Below are positions 28,232-36,828 of a stretch of 64,000 bases of DNA, in pieces. How positions within the stretch are numbered: position 1 is the first letter of the stretch; every line of letters starts with the position of its first letter. The DNA is from Planctomycetota bacterium. GTDB lineage: Bacteria; Planctomycetota; Planctomycetia; Pirellulales; PNKZ01. The stretch spans positions 62,001 to 126,000 of the forward strand of contig JAFEBQ010000012.1 of the NCBI GenBank assembly GCA_018242585.1. The letters are read 5' to 3'. The notes below the pieces were generated by a model. The model was not told the DNA's origin, ran no database searches, and was given only the letters and a program-made list of their open reading frames with translations. The translations under genes were made by a program, and so were the position numbers.

Positions 28232-28849
28232 ATGGATCGCCACCTGACCACTTGGGCCTTGGTTGCTGGATTCCTCACGCTTGCCGGTTGCGGTTCTTCG
28301 TCGAGTGGGCCCGCCGCCGGCGCCAATCAGCCGGGCGCCGACCGCTCGGTCCATGCGTTCCTCGAAGCCGTTCGCACCGGTCAGGAACAGCAGGCCGCAG
28401 CCATGCTCACCAAGGCGGCACGTGAAAAGACCGCCCAGATGAACCTGATCGTCGCCCCGCAAGGAAGCGACACCGCCAAGTTCGCGATCCTCGAAACCGA
28501 AATGCAAGCCGACGGCACCGCCCAAGTGGCCACGCAATGGACCGACGTTGGCGACGACGGCAAGCCGCAGTCGGATATGATCGTCTGGCTGGCCAAGTAT
28601 GAGCCGGAAGGCTGGCGCGTGTTCGGCATGGCCAGCAAGATATTCGACGATCAACCGGCGTTGATGCTCAATTTTGAAGACCCCGAAGACATGGTCCGCA
28701 AGCAACAAGCGGCCGAACTGGAAATGAATCGGCGGATACAAGCAGCCAAGGCCCAAACGACTCGCGCACAAGCGAGCGGCTTTGCCCCCACGCCGTCGGG
28801 CACGTTACCACCGCAGCAGGCCACCGCGCCGGGCACCGTTCAGCGATAA
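28232..28849 (+). CDS. Lipoprotein of unknown function
   Basis: The ATG at 28232 follows an AGGAGA ribosome-binding site. The 205-residue protein starts with a lipoprotein signal whose lipobox is LAGC, followed by SSSSG. The mature domain (about residues 35-150) contains SVHAFLEAVRTGQEQQAAAML and WLAKYEPEGWRVFGMA, which look like the planctomycete NTF2-like or DUF-type lipoproteins. A coiled helix and a Q/T/A-rich tail follow. The protein is probably anchored in a cell-envelope membrane facing the periplasm. Nothing adjacent suggests a partner. Confidence 0.75.
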   Translation: MDRHLTTWALVAGFLTLAGCGSSSSGPAAGANQPGADRSVHAFLEAVRTGQEQQAAAMLTKAAREKTAQMNLIVAPQGSDTAKFAILETEMQADGTAQVATQWTDVGDDGKPQSDMIVWLAKYEPEGWRVFGMASKIFDDQPALMLNFEDPEDMVRKQQAAELEMNRRIQAAKAQTTRAQASGFAPTPSGTLPPQQATAPGTVQR

Positions 28850-29545
28850 CGCGATCCAATGGTAAACCAGCCTGCTCACTGATTACTTTGACGCGCAGCT
28901 CTGAGCCATTTCCGGCCGCGCGATCGACATGAATCGTCCGCGCATTGCGCACGCTGCGTCTGTTTGGCAGTCTGTGCGCTCTTTGACGCCTTCCTCGCGG
29001 TTGCCAACGGAGCGGTGCCAGGGCCTTTTGCTCCGACTCTTGCGCGATCTCTAACGCTGAGTGCCCCCCCTGGCCGAAGAGGCTTCTACGGGACAGCATT
29101 GACAGCATCGCCTGCAATGCTTTCTGGCTAGCAAAGCCCGCACCGTTACGTCGGTCGAGCCAATTGCTAGCACTGACAAAGTTTAACATCGCCAAGAAAA
29201 AACGACGTAAGCCATTATCCGACAAATGGTTTAGGAATGGCTAACAAGCCGGTCGTCACGGGCAACCAAAACAACTTTTTTTACGCTGCTTTCCCCACCC
29301 GAATTGATTTTGGTGTAAACTTACTCGAAAATCATCGTCAAGCACCCAGAATGCCGAAACAACGCAATACGTTTACGTTTCCATTTCGGTACTTGACATC
29401 GCGATCGGCAATGCTAACTTAACCGACCTAACCTGTGTACTTGTGCCTGATGCTGTAACCGGCAAGGTTTGTTTGACAGGGCAATCGACCGACTGTTGCT
29501 AGCGTCAGCACATCGCAGTTTTTAGGGCAATTGTGGCCTCCCGTG
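28850..29545. other. Long intergenic region before the Cys-rich gene, no gene seen
   Basis: About 700 bases without a supported gene. Two TTGACA hexamers, at 29394 and 29473, lie upstream of the Cys-rich gene and either could be a -35 element, though no matching -10 is convincing. A minus-strand frame covering 28668-29225 lacks family features and overlaps the lipoprotein gene. Confidence 0.45.
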
Positions 29546-29620
29546 ACTGCCGTCACACTGGGGGGCGAGACCCAGGAAGACGGCAGTGGTTCGTTCCCGT
29601 ACGTACGGTACTAGTTTTTT
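29546..29620 (+). promoter_or_regulatory. Structured leader upstream of the Cys-rich protein gene
   Basis: A perfect 9-bp stem, ACTGCCGTC (29546-29554) with GACGGCAGT (29579-29587), encloses a further ACTGGG/CCCAG pairing. It is followed by the 12-bp palindrome CCGTACGTACGG (29597-29608), then TACTAG and six Ts ending at 29620. The ribosome-binding site GGAGG begins four bases after the T tract. This is the arrangement of a leader attenuator or a small structured regulatory RNA. Confidence 0.6.
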
Positions 29621-29635
29621 GTGGAGGACTTGAGG

Positions 29636-30007
29636 ATGAATCGTGCTTTGGTTTTCGGTATCGCGATTTTCTTCGCGGTTGTTGGTATCGCCCTGGTGGG
29701 CGGTGAAAACAACAAGGTGATGGCTGGTCACGGCTGCCACGGCTGCAGTGGCGCTTGCGATGGCTGCTCGGCCCCCGCTTGCTGCGCTCCGGCTGCTCCG
29801 GCTTGCTGCGCTCCGGCTGACTGCTGCGGCTGCTCGGGCCGTCGTCATCACCGCCTGTTCCATCGTAACCGTTGCTGCAAGCCCGCTTGCTGCGAACCGG
29901 CCTGCTGCGCTCCGGCGGCCTGCGCTCCGGCGTGCGATGCCCCGGCCGCTGAAAAGAGCGAGTCGGCTCCTCCGAAGGGTGACAAGAAGCCGGGTCCGTC
30001 GGCCTAA
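29636..30007 (+). CDS. Secreted cysteine-rich protein with CCAPA-type repeats
   Basis: A 123-residue protein from the ATG at 29636, behind GGAGGACTTGAGG. The N terminus is a hydrophobic signal (ALVFGIAIFFAVVGIALVGG). The mature part has about 25 cysteines in pairs spaced by ACCAPA and PACCEPACC-like repeats, plus HGCHGCSGACDGC and a histidine/arginine cluster RRHHRLFHRNR. It ends in a charged tail. Metal binding or disulfide cross-linking in the envelope would fit, but neither is shown. The strong ribosome-binding site, structured leader and strong terminator suggest high expression. Confidence 0.85.
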   Translation: MNRALVFGIAIFFAVVGIALVGGENNKVMAGHGCHGCSGACDGCSAPACCAPAAPACCAPADCCGCSGRRHHRLFHRNRCCKPACCEPACCAPAACAPACDAPAAEKSESAPPKGDKKPGPSA

Positions 30008-30084
30008 GGCCTGACGGGTGAACTGAGTCGACTCCCTCCCTGAAGGAAGGCGGCAAGTTCTCCTGGTTTTTTGGTCCGATCTTG

Positions 30085-30122
30085 GGCCGCTCCTCGTCGC
30101 AAGATGAGGAGCGGCCTTTTTT
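30085..30122 (+). terminator. Intrinsic terminator after the Cys-rich gene
   Basis: An 11-bp stem, GGCCGCTCCTC with GAGGAGCGGCC, closes a ten-base loop and is followed directly by six Ts at 30117-30122. It ends the Cys-rich transcript about 80 bases after the stop codon. Confidence 0.93.
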
Positions 30123-30468
30123 ATTGCGCACGATCCAATTTCCTTGCGCATGGTCCAAATGGCGACCATTTGTCAGGGGCCACGCCTCGCGGGGGGGCCG
30201 CACGACTATCCATTTAACTGAGGTAATTCAGGGCGTGTCACTGGTCGTCCATGCCCTGCCCCAGGTGCCTTGCGCCGCTGAACTTAGCGGTACATCTTCC
30301 CAGCAAATGCCACGATTCGCTCCACGCACCCGATTGCGTGAAATGCCTCGGGCAGAGAGAATCAGAACACGAGCGATTCGCCCCCTGGCCGCAAAGTATC
30401 TGCTGGCGGGGAGGCTGTCTGGGCCCGTCGCTCGACGATGCCCCCCGCGGTAGGAACGAGGAAGCGAT
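30123..30468. other. Intergenic spacer, no gene seen
   Basis: No coding sequence is supported in these 346 bases. A GAGG purine run just before 30469 serves as the ribosome-binding site of the next gene. I see no clear promoter hexamers. Confidence 0.4.
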
Positions 30469-31203
30469 ATGTCAGGTATTGGCGCGGTGCTCCGACAACT
30501 GCACCGCATCCATCGACAACTGGGCGATTTGCGTGATCGGCTCGAACGAGGGCCGCGAATGCTCAAGGCTCGCGAGGCCAACGTGGCCAAGGCCGAAGCC
30601 GAGTTGAATCAGATCAAGTCCGATCAAAAGGCCGCTCGGATGGCGGTTGATCAAAAGCAACTGCAACTAAAAAGCGGCGAGTCCAAGCTCGCCGATCTGC
30701 GCACCAAGCTGAACACCGCGAACAGCAATCGCGAGTACCAAGCCTTCCGCGATCAGATCGCCGCCGACGAAATGGCCGGCAGCGTCTTGTCGGACGAGAT
30801 TCTCGAAGGGATGGAAAAACTCGAAACCTTCAAAAAGCAAGTTGCCGAGTCCGAGCAACGCCTGGCCCTGGTGCAACAAGAACACTCCAAGGCCCAGAAG
30901 CAGGTCCAGGAACAATCGGGACTGATTGCTGGCGACGTGACGCGATTGGAAACCGAACTTCGGCCCGTCGAGAAACAACTGCCCCCCGAAGCGCTGGAGT
31001 TCTACCTGCGCGTGGTCAACGCCAAGGGCTTCGAGGCCATGGCCGAGGTTGAAGGGGACAGTTGCGGCGGCTGCTTCCAGCACATTACCCCCAACATGCA
31101 GAACTCGCTGGCGCTCGACAAAGTCGTGCAGTGCCAGACCTGCGGGCGATTGCTCTACCTGCCCGAAGATCGCATGCCCAATCGCTCGCGTGCCAGTACT
31201 TAG
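30469..31203 (+). CDS. C4 zinc-ribbon, coiled-coil protein (CdsZ/COG1579 type)
   Basis: A 244-residue protein with a long coiled coil over residues about 20-175 (MLKAREANVAKAEAELNQIK) and a C-terminal zinc ribbon. The ribbon has cysteines at CGGC and CQTCGR, with the helix LPPEALEFYLRVV in front. COG1579 proteins (CdsZ in Chlamydia) are thought to bind nucleic acid or assist translation-related RNA work. It precedes greA on the same strand by 195 bases, but a terminator-like hairpin lies between them. The ATG at 30469 follows GAGGAAGCGAT. Confidence 0.88.
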   Translation: MSGIGAVLRQLHRIHRQLGDLRDRLERGPRMLKAREANVAKAEAELNQIKSDQKAARMAVDQKQLQLKSGESKLADLRTKLNTANSNREYQAFRDQIAADEMAGSVLSDEILEGMEKLETFKKQVAESEQRLALVQQEHSKAQKQVQEQSGLIAGDVTRLETELRPVEKQLPPEALEFYLRVVNAKGFEAMAEVEGDSCGGCFQHITPNMQNSLALDKVVQCQTCGRLLYLPEDRMPNRSRAST

Positions 31204-31301
31204 CGGTACGACCTGACGACGTTTGACGTGCGGCCAAGCGCCCAGGCGGCGGCTTTACATGCCCCGGCTGGCCCGTCACAATTGCTTTTCGTTGCCGATA
31301 C

Positions 31302-31376
31302 GTTCGGGTTGCCCGAACCGGCTTGACAAGTTCGCACCGCGGTCTCGACCCCCTTGGTCGATGAACCGCGTTTTTG
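31302..31376 (+). terminator. Tandem hairpins with a terminator just upstream of greA
   Basis: A 7-bp stem, GTTCGGG/CCCGAAC, lies at 31302-31318. Then CGCGGTCTCGACC (31338-31350) pairs with GGTCGATGAACCGCG (31356-31370), a stem interrupted by a small bulge, followed by five Ts at 31371-31375. The T tract ends about 15 bases before the greA ribosome-binding site. It may end the upstream transcript or attenuate greA. Confidence 0.85.
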
Positions 31377-31397
31377 TTTTCCAGATAGGTGAAGGCG

Positions 31398-31877
31398 ATG
31401 GATTCGATCCCCATGAGCCGCAACGGCTATGACAAGCTGATGGCGGAACTCAGGCACATGCAAGACGTGGAAATGCCCAAGATCGCGGTTCGCATCGCCG
31501 AGGCCCGCGCCGAGGGGGATCTGAAGGAAAACGCCGAATACCACGGCGCGCGCGAATCGCAAGGACTGATGCAGGCCAAGATCAACATGCTGAGCGACAA
31601 GCTCTCGCGGGCCAAAATCATCGACGCTTCGACCATCAAGAAGGACGAAGTCGGCTTTGGCTGCAAGGTGCTTGTCACCGATTTGGACTTTGGCGACGAC
31701 GAAGAGTTCACTCTGGTCGGCGCTGGCGATGAAGATTATGACACGGGCAAAATCCTGATTACCAGCCCGCTGGCCCAAGGGTTGGTCGGCAAGCAGGTGG
31801 GAGACAAGGTCGAAATCTCCGTCCCCCGCGGCACGATGAAGTTCAAGATCAAGGCCATCTCGTACGACGATCTCTAA
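31398..31877 (+). CDS. greA: Transcription elongation factor GreA
   Basis: A 159-residue protein with the GreA coiled-coil N-terminal domain. The acidic tip is [15 protein letters not shown], which rescues backtracked RNA polymerase by stimulating transcript cleavage. The C-terminal FKBP-like domain follows ([17 protein letters not shown], then [18 protein letters not shown]). The ATG at 31398 follows a GGTGAAGG ribosome-binding site; a GTG nine bases upstream is a weaker option. A terminator-like hairpin sits immediately upstream. Confidence 0.97.
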   Translation: MDSIPMSRNGYDKLMAELRHMQDVEMPKIAVRIAEARAEGDLKENAEYHGARESQGLMQAKINMLSDKLSRAKIIDASTIKKDEVGFGCKVLVTDLDFGDDEEFTLVGAGDEDYDTGKILITSPLAQGLVGKQVGDKVEISVPRGTMKFKIKAISYDDL

Positions 31878-31896
31878 CTCGTACCGTTCGCCGTGA

Positions 31897-32226
31897 TTAC
31901 GCCAGCGCGGCTTCGACGCGCCGCGATAGTTCCTCGGCGGTCACCCCAGCGATCAGAAACCGCTTCTCGGCCGACGTGTCGCCCGACAGAAGCTCGATCT
32001 GGCCGCGGCGCAGTTCAAGTTCGTCGGCCAGCACTTCGATGATCGCTCGGTTTGCCTTGCCGCGCTCCGGCGCTTGAGTCACCGCCACGCGCAGGGCTCC
32101 GTTGCGCAGCCCGACGATTCCATTACGTCGCGCTCCAGGCTGGGCCTTGACCGCCAGCACTGCCCCCTGGGGATGAGATTCGACCAGTTGTGGCACGACG
32201 TCGCCTCGCGCGATAATGGTCGCCAC
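31897..32226 (-). CDS. DUF167 (YggU) family protein
   Basis: A 109-residue protein with the DUF167 core: LAVKAQPGARRNGIVGL, then LRVAVTQAPERGKANRAIIEVLA, then ELLSGDTSAEKRF. The family has no firm function. It begins nine bases past the ruvA stop, so it belongs to the ruvC-ruvA transcript, a neighbourhood also seen in other bacteria for small conserved proteins. It converges with greA. Confidence 0.88.
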   Translation of the reverse strand: MATIIARGDVVPQLVESHPQGAVLAVKAQPGARRNGIVGLRNGALRVAVTQAPERGKANRAIIEVLADELELRRGQIELLSGDTSAEKRFLIAGVTAEELSRRVEAALA

Positions 32227-32235
32227 GCGGAGCGA

Positions 32236-32859
32236 TTACCCGCGCTGCGCTTGGTAGATCGCCGCCAGGACGCTCTCGACGTCGGGAAACTTCTTCTTCG
32301 CCTTCAGTACGTTGTCGAGCAGCCGGCGGGATTCAGCCTCGGAATGCCCCAGCGAACGCAAGGCTTCGTACGATTCCTTGATGACGTCGTGCTCGACCTG
32401 GGCTTCATGCGATTCCAGTCGATCGACCAAGAGCGCGAACTTCGGCACCTTGCGCCGCAGCTTGGCCACGATCCGCTCGGCCGTGGCGGCGCCAATGCCC
32501 GGTAGCGCAGCCAGCGACTTGGTGTCCTGCTCTTCGATGGCAATGGCGAAATCGCGCACCGGCCGGGTCATGGCACGCAGCGCCTTTTTCACCCCCACCC
32601 CATCGACCGAGCAGATCAGATCGAAGAATTCGCGTTCGGCCACGTTCACGAACCCGATCAGCCGCGGCGTCATGCGGCTGGCCATGTTACTGCCTTCGAG
32701 ATACTGAATCGTGTGCAGACTGATCGCCTGGCCCAGTTGAGACTGCAGTTGCCGCCGCGTGTAGTCGGTGATCCGCACTTCATATTCAAACGCCTCGACG
32801 CGCAATGTCGCAATCTCATCCGCCAAGGCCAACAACTGTCCGGTAATCTTGGTAATCAT
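32236..32859 (-). CDS. ruvA: Holliday junction branch migration protein RuvA
   Basis: The ATG at 32859 gives 207 residues. The N-terminal OB-fold begins [10 protein letters not shown], and the two helix-hairpin-helix motifs are [14 protein letters not shown] and [20 protein letters not shown] flexible linker and C-terminal domain III ([17 protein letters not shown]) follow, the latter binding RuvB. RuvA recognises four-way junctions during recombination repair. It follows ruvC in one direction. ruvB is not in the window. Confidence 0.94.
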   Translation of the reverse strand: MITKITGQLLALADEIATLRVEAFEYEVRITDYTRRQLQSQLGQAISLHTIQYLEGSNMASRMTPRLIGFVNVAEREFFDLICSVDGVGVKKALRAMTRPVRDFAIAIEEQDTKSLAALPGIGAATAERIVAKLRRKVPKFALLVDRLESHEAQVEHDVIKESYEALRSLGHSEAESRRLLDNVLKAKKKFPDVESVLAAIYQAQRG

Positions 32860-33006
32860 CAATGCTCGATTCGTATTTCGTGGGGGACAAAACTCGGGGT
32901 GGCCGCGACAACTTGTTGTCGGGGTTGCGAAGCAGCAAGAGGACTCTGTGGTCAACTGTCCCTCCGCTTCGACACGTCGCCTCGGCCCTCTTGTCGTTTG
33001 TACGAC

Positions 33007-33028
33007 CCGGACAGACAAGCTGTCCGGG
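33007..33028. repeat. Hairpin in the ruvC-ruvA spacer
   Basis: CCCGGACAG (33007-33015) pairs with CTGTCCGGG (33020-33028) around a four-base loop. It has no T tract in either direction. The 198-base spacer contains no gene. A second small inverted repeat, CGACAACTTGTTGTCG, lies near 32907. Confidence 0.7.
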
Positions 33029-33057
33029 CTACCCAATGGTTTGACTCTAGCTATCCA

Positions 33058-33579
33058 TCACCGCTTGCGATCCACCACTCCGCGCCGCGCCAGCGACACC
33101 CACTCGGGCTGAGTGTAATAGTGACACAGGGCAATCGCCAAGGCGTCCGCCACGTCGTGCGGCTCGGGCATTTGTTGCAGCCGTAGTTCCCGCGTCACCG
33201 CCTGTTGCATTTGCAGCTTGCTGGCGCGGCCGTTGCCAGTAAGCGCTTTTTTTACCTTGGTTGCGTTGTAACTCGACACGCTCAAGCCGTTCCGCTGAGC
33301 CGCCAGGCAGATTACTCCCCGGGCGTGTCCCATCAAAATAGCCGTTCGCGGCCGCTGGTAATGCGAATACAACTGTTCTAGGGCCACGAACTGGGGCCGA
33401 TGGGTGGTGATCGTCTCGCACAAATCGGTGTAAATCTCGTCCAGCCGCGCCGCCAGCGAGTTCCGCGTGCGCCCCCGGATGATGCCTGCCTCGATCAGGC
33501 GCGGCCCGCCGACCGCCACCTCGAGCACGGCGTAACCGGTCACGTTTAGGCCCGGGTCAATGCCCAAGACACGCGGCAT
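33058..33579 (-). CDS. ruvC: Crossover junction endodeoxyribonuclease RuvC
   Basis: From the ATG at 33579 the protein has 173 residues, the usual RuvC size. Catalytic acids are visible as GIDPG near the N terminus, FVALEQLY in the middle, and HDVADALAIALCH near the end. RuvC resolves Holliday junctions as a dimer. An upstream in-frame ATG at 33663 would add 28 residues not expected for the family. It leads the ruvC-ruvA-DUF167 series. Confidence 0.95.
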   Translation of the reverse strand: MPRVLGIDPGLNVTGYAVLEVAVGGPRLIEAGIIRGRTRNSLAARLDEIYTDLCETITTHRPQFVALEQLYSHYQRPRTAILMGHARGVICLAAQRNGLSVSSYNATKVKKALTGNGRASKLQMQQAVTRELRLQQMPEPHDVADALAIALCHYYTQPEWVSLARRGVVDRKR

Positions 33580-33772
33580 GCCGGTGGTCGCCTCGCCGGC
33601 GCGTGCATCCTTGCTTGGTTGCTGGCGCGCGCTTCGCGGCGCGCTCTGGGGCTCTGACGGCATGACGAAACCGAGACCTCCCTGTCTTTCGAGGGCACTG
33701 TCATTCGATGGCATGCCCTGTGCGCTGAGCTTAACATGGCCACTCCGATGGCCGCGGGCATGCGCGAGCCGG

Positions 33773-35575
33773 CTATTCGAGCCGCACCGACAGCCCGGCG
33801 CCGGTCTCGTCAAAGCGGGCTCGCACGCTTATTGTATCGAGCCCTTCGAGCCAGGGGAGTATGTCTTGAGCCGCCCGGTCGAATTCATTGGCCCAGGGGG
33901 CGCGCTGTCGAATGCCATCAGCGCTGGCTTCGTCGCGCGGATACAACTTGCGGAACCGCTCGACGTCGACATAGATCAACTGGCTGGTCGCTACTTCCGA
34001 ATTCGACGCCGCCGAGTTCGGTGCCGCCAGTTTCAACGCCTCGGCCACGGCACCCGACTGCTGCGAGCGTTCCAGCACCGTGACCGACGTGGCCAGCGAC
34101 AGCCAGTTACCCGCCGTGGCCAGACACAGTTGCCGCTCGGGGCGGTGCCGATCGAAGCCAGCTAGGCTGGTGATCTTCATCGCACCGCTCTGCTGGCTGG
34201 CGACCTTCAGATTGGGCATCTCTCGGGCAGCGCGGTCGGCCTGTTGCGCCGTCTGGAGCCAGGCATGGACCATTGGCCCGAACATTTCCGCGAGCGCAGG
34301 CTGGTCGCTGCCAGCATCAGGGGATTGGGTTTCGAGCGAGACGACCCAATCGATCGGCGAGGTGGTCGCCGCGCCGGCAGTCGCTTGCTCGGCGTCGCTC
34401 GACACCGGTGCGGCCGCGACTGCCACGTTCGGTCCTACTCCTTTGAGCACGGTCATCAAGCCGGCCCAGGCACCGACGTCCCCTTCGGGCTTGAACCAGC
34501 CCGGCTGCTCGGCCGAGTGTTCGCCGAGCCAGGCCTTGAGGACGCTCCCCAGGTCAAACTGCCCCGCCGCGACCAGACACGCATCGCTGGGCACATGGCC
34601 AATCGTCGTCACATCGCCGGCCAGCGCCGACGCCACGCGCTGCAATCCCGGCGGCAGCTTCGCACGCGGGCAGTCCCACACCACTTGGCACTCGACAGCG
34701 TCGTCAAATCGCAGCGTGCCGGCCAGATAGCGCGAGGCCGACCAGATGTTAATCAGCCCACGCCGCACGGTCGCCCGAGGCTCGCCGCTGGGGGCCGCCT
34801 GCTCGCGTAGTAGCTTGTCCCACCGGCGCGGATTCAGTAGAACGCGCACCTGCGCCTTGGGGTCCAAACGACCAACTGCCTCGTGATACTCGGGCACCGA
34901 TTCCAAAGTCAGCGGCTTGCCAGCCGCCGGGTTCCAATGGGCCAGCGCCATATCGAACGCCGGGCGGTGTGTGGCCACGATCAGCAACGAACCTTGGGCG
35001 ATCCCTTGCGCTGGCGTGAGGACCGTGATCCAGGTCCGGTCCTCGATGTGTGGTGGTGCGACCTCGTAAATGGTCGCCTCGCCACCGATCAATCGCATCT
35101 GGCTGGTCTTGAAGACCGATTCCTTTCCCTTCACCAGCCGCTCGACAAACTCGGCTAGCCGGCGCTGATCCTGGCTTTGCACCAACAGGAGCATGGTCCC
35201 TTTGTCTTCGAGGCGATCGGGGGGCCAAATGGCCAGCGTCGTCTCGTCGCCCAGCAGCAGGTCGGCCAGTTGTGGCAGGCCGGCGCCGATTTGTTTTTGC
35301 AACTTATCGTTGATGTTGCGGCCTTCCTTCATCACCCCCTCTGCCACGCGCCGCCAAAAGGGTGATTGCTGCCAGCGGGCCAGCGCTTCGCTTCCCAGCA
35401 TTGAGCGCACGGCGGGCGAAACCTGGTGGAACTCGATGACCAGCCCCGCCTCGGCAGGCACCAGCGATGAAAGACGCGGGATCGGCCGTGACGGTTCGAC
35501 CGCCCACGAAGGCCTCGCGCTCGCCAACGGCACGAGCAAGCCCAACAGCAACAATTGGAGAACCGGCCGAATCAT
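33773..35575 (-). CDS. Secreted DUF3352-like protein linked to an ECF sigma pair
   Basis: From the ATG at 35575 the protein has 600 residues and a signal peptide (LQLLLLGLLVPLASARPSWA). The N-terminal part reads SLVPAEAGLVIEFHQVSPAV, resembling DUF3352-type planctomycete proteins, and the rest is long alternating strands and helices without catalytic motifs. Its ATG overlaps the anti-sigma stop by four bases (ATGA), so translation is coupled. It may be an envelope protein whose state is monitored by the sigma/anti-sigma pair, but that is inference. Confidence 0.7.
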   Translation of the reverse strand: MIRPVLQLLLLGLLVPLASARPSWAVEPSRPIPRLSSLVPAEAGLVIEFHQVSPAVRSMLGSEALARWQQSPFWRRVAEGVMKEGRNINDKLQKQIGAGLPQLADLLLGDETTLAIWPPDRLEDKGTMLLLVQSQDQRRLAEFVERLVKGKESVFKTSQMRLIGGEATIYEVAPPHIEDRTWITVLTPAQGIAQGSLLIVATHRPAFDMALAHWNPAAGKPLTLESVPEYHEAVGRLDPKAQVRVLLNPRRWDKLLREQAAPSGEPRATVRRGLINIWSASRYLAGTLRFDDAVECQVVWDCPRAKLPPGLQRVASALAGDVTTIGHVPSDACLVAAGQFDLGSVLKAWLGEHSAEQPGWFKPEGDVGAWAGLMTVLKGVGPNVAVAAAPVSSDAEQATAGAATTSPIDWVVSLETQSPDAGSDQPALAEMFGPMVHAWLQTAQQADRAAREMPNLKVASQQSGAMKITSLAGFDRHRPERQLCLATAGNWLSLATSVTVLERSQQSGAVAEALKLAAPNSAASNSEVATSQLIYVDVERFRKLYPRDEASADGIRQRAPWANEFDRAAQDILPWLEGLDTISVRARFDETGAGLSVRLE

Positions 35576-36192
35576 GAACTCGGTTCCTCGGTTGCCGAAG
35601 GCAACAATCGACGCAATGTGCCCAGGGCGCTGGTCGCCGAGTTGGTGACCGGCGACAGGCTGTTGATCACTTCGTCTTCCAACTCGGCGGTGGTCGTGGC
35701 GGCGTTCATGTCGCTGGCCGCCGCGGCATGAGAAGAGAACTCCGGCATCAGATTCCAGACCGCCGCCAGCCCCGTCGGCCCGTCGGCCGCTGGCCCAGCG
35801 CTCGGCCGGGTTAGTCGCGCAGCCGGCTCGACCGCCACGACTTCCACCTTCTTCCCCTGTCCGGGCGCGACTGGTTTGGTCGCACTGTTCCAAACAACCA
35901 GCGCCACGCTGGCGGCCGCGGCCAGGCACGCCCCAGCAAACACCAACTGGCGGCGCACGCGCGGCCGCCGTGGCTCCAGCTGCGCCACCACGCGGTCGGC
36001 CAGATCGATCTTCGACGCCTCGGCCGGCAGCGCGTGCAACACATCGAGCCCCACGCCGAGCGCCATCGCCAGCTCGCGACAGCGCGGGCACGCTTGCCGA
36101 TGCTCTTCGAGCGCGGCTTCCTGGTCGAAATCGAGCGGCCCGCGGTTGTCGAGCCGTTCGTTCCACAGGCTTTCAAACTCTTCGCAACGCAC
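35572..36192 (-). CDS. Anti-sigma factor with zinc-finger-type N terminus
   Basis: Chosen start is GTG at 36192, preceded by AGGAG, and it lies 20 bases inside the sigma gene. The 206-residue protein begins MRCEEFESLWNERLD and has EHRQACPRCRELA, an HxxxCxxC zinc-finger pattern of anti-sigma factors. One membrane helix follows at about 90-108 (LVFAGACLAAAASVALVVW). A periplasmic tail rich in A, T and S comes last. It should hold the ECF factor inactive at the membrane. Coupling by overlap to both neighbours supports this. Confidence 0.8.
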   Translation of the reverse strand: MRCEEFESLWNERLDNRGPLDFDQEAALEEHRQACPRCRELAMALGVGLDVLHALPAEASKIDLADRVVAQLEPRRPRVRRQLVFAGACLAAAASVALVVWNSATKPVAPGQGKKVEVVAVEPAARLTRPSAGPAADGPTGLAAVWNLMPEFSSHAAAASDMNAATTTAELEDEVINSLSPVTNSATSALGTLRRLLPSATEEPSS

Positions 36193-36742
36193 TGGGATAC
36201 TCCTCGATTGCCTGACGCCGACGAAGCCGGTCGGCCAGTTCGCGGCGGCCCCGGTGAACCCAGGTCCGCACCGTCCCCACAGGCACATCGAGCGCCTGTG
36301 CAATCTCCACATAACTCAAATCGGCCTGATGAAATAGCAACAGCGCCTGACGATACTCGTCGCGCATCTGTCCCAGCGCCTGCCCTACTTCTTCGGAAAG
36401 CTGCCCGGCAGCGTGCGGATCGGCCGATCGGTCGACGAGTTGTTCAGGCTCGTCGAGCGTCGTCCCCCGCTTGGGTCGCGCCGCCAGGGCCGTCCGGCAC
36501 CGGTTGGCGGCAATGGTCATCAGCCAGGGTAGGAACTCGCGGTCGGGATCCCAGCGGTCCAGGCTGCGCACCGCCCGGAGGAACGTCTCTTGCGCGACGT
36601 CCTCGGCATCGTGCGAGTTGCGCAGCATGCGCAGACAGAGGCCGAACACCTGCTGTTGATAGCGATCGACGAGCGCGCGGATCGCCCGCTGATCGCCCCG
36701 GCAGCATCGTTCGACCAGGCTGCGGAATTCGTCGGTCACCAC
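36173..36742 (-). CDS. ECF RNA polymerase sigma factor
   Basis: A 189-residue sigma-70 family protein of the RpoE/SigW type. Region 2 is ALVDRYQQQVFGLCLRMLRN with DAEDVAQETFLRAVRSL. Region 4 is LSYVEIAQALDVPVGTVRTWVHRGRREL, a helix-turn-helix for the -35 element. It directs transcription of an unknown regulon when its anti-sigma partner is inactivated. The gene begins the sigma, anti-sigma, secreted protein series, with overlapping ends. Confidence 0.93.
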   Translation of the reverse strand: MVTDEFRSLVERCCRGDQRAIRALVDRYQQQVFGLCLRMLRNSHDAEDVAQETFLRAVRSLDRWDPDREFLPWLMTIAANRCRTALAARPKRGTTLDEPEQLVDRSADPHAAGQLSEEVGQALGQMRDEYRQALLLFHQADLSYVEIAQALDVPVGTVRTWVHRGRRELADRLRRRQAIEEYPSALRRV

Positions 36743-36828
36743 GAGTTCTCGACGGACAAGTTCAGGCCGGCTGACGTAAGAAAATACCCCTATCCCCGCA
36801 GGAAAGTTTCAGCCTTGCTAGCGACAAA

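Noticed and set aside
28668-29225. Minus-strand frame of 185 codons in the long spacer
   Set aside because: Composition is not protein-like, it overlaps the lipoprotein gene, and there is no start signal.
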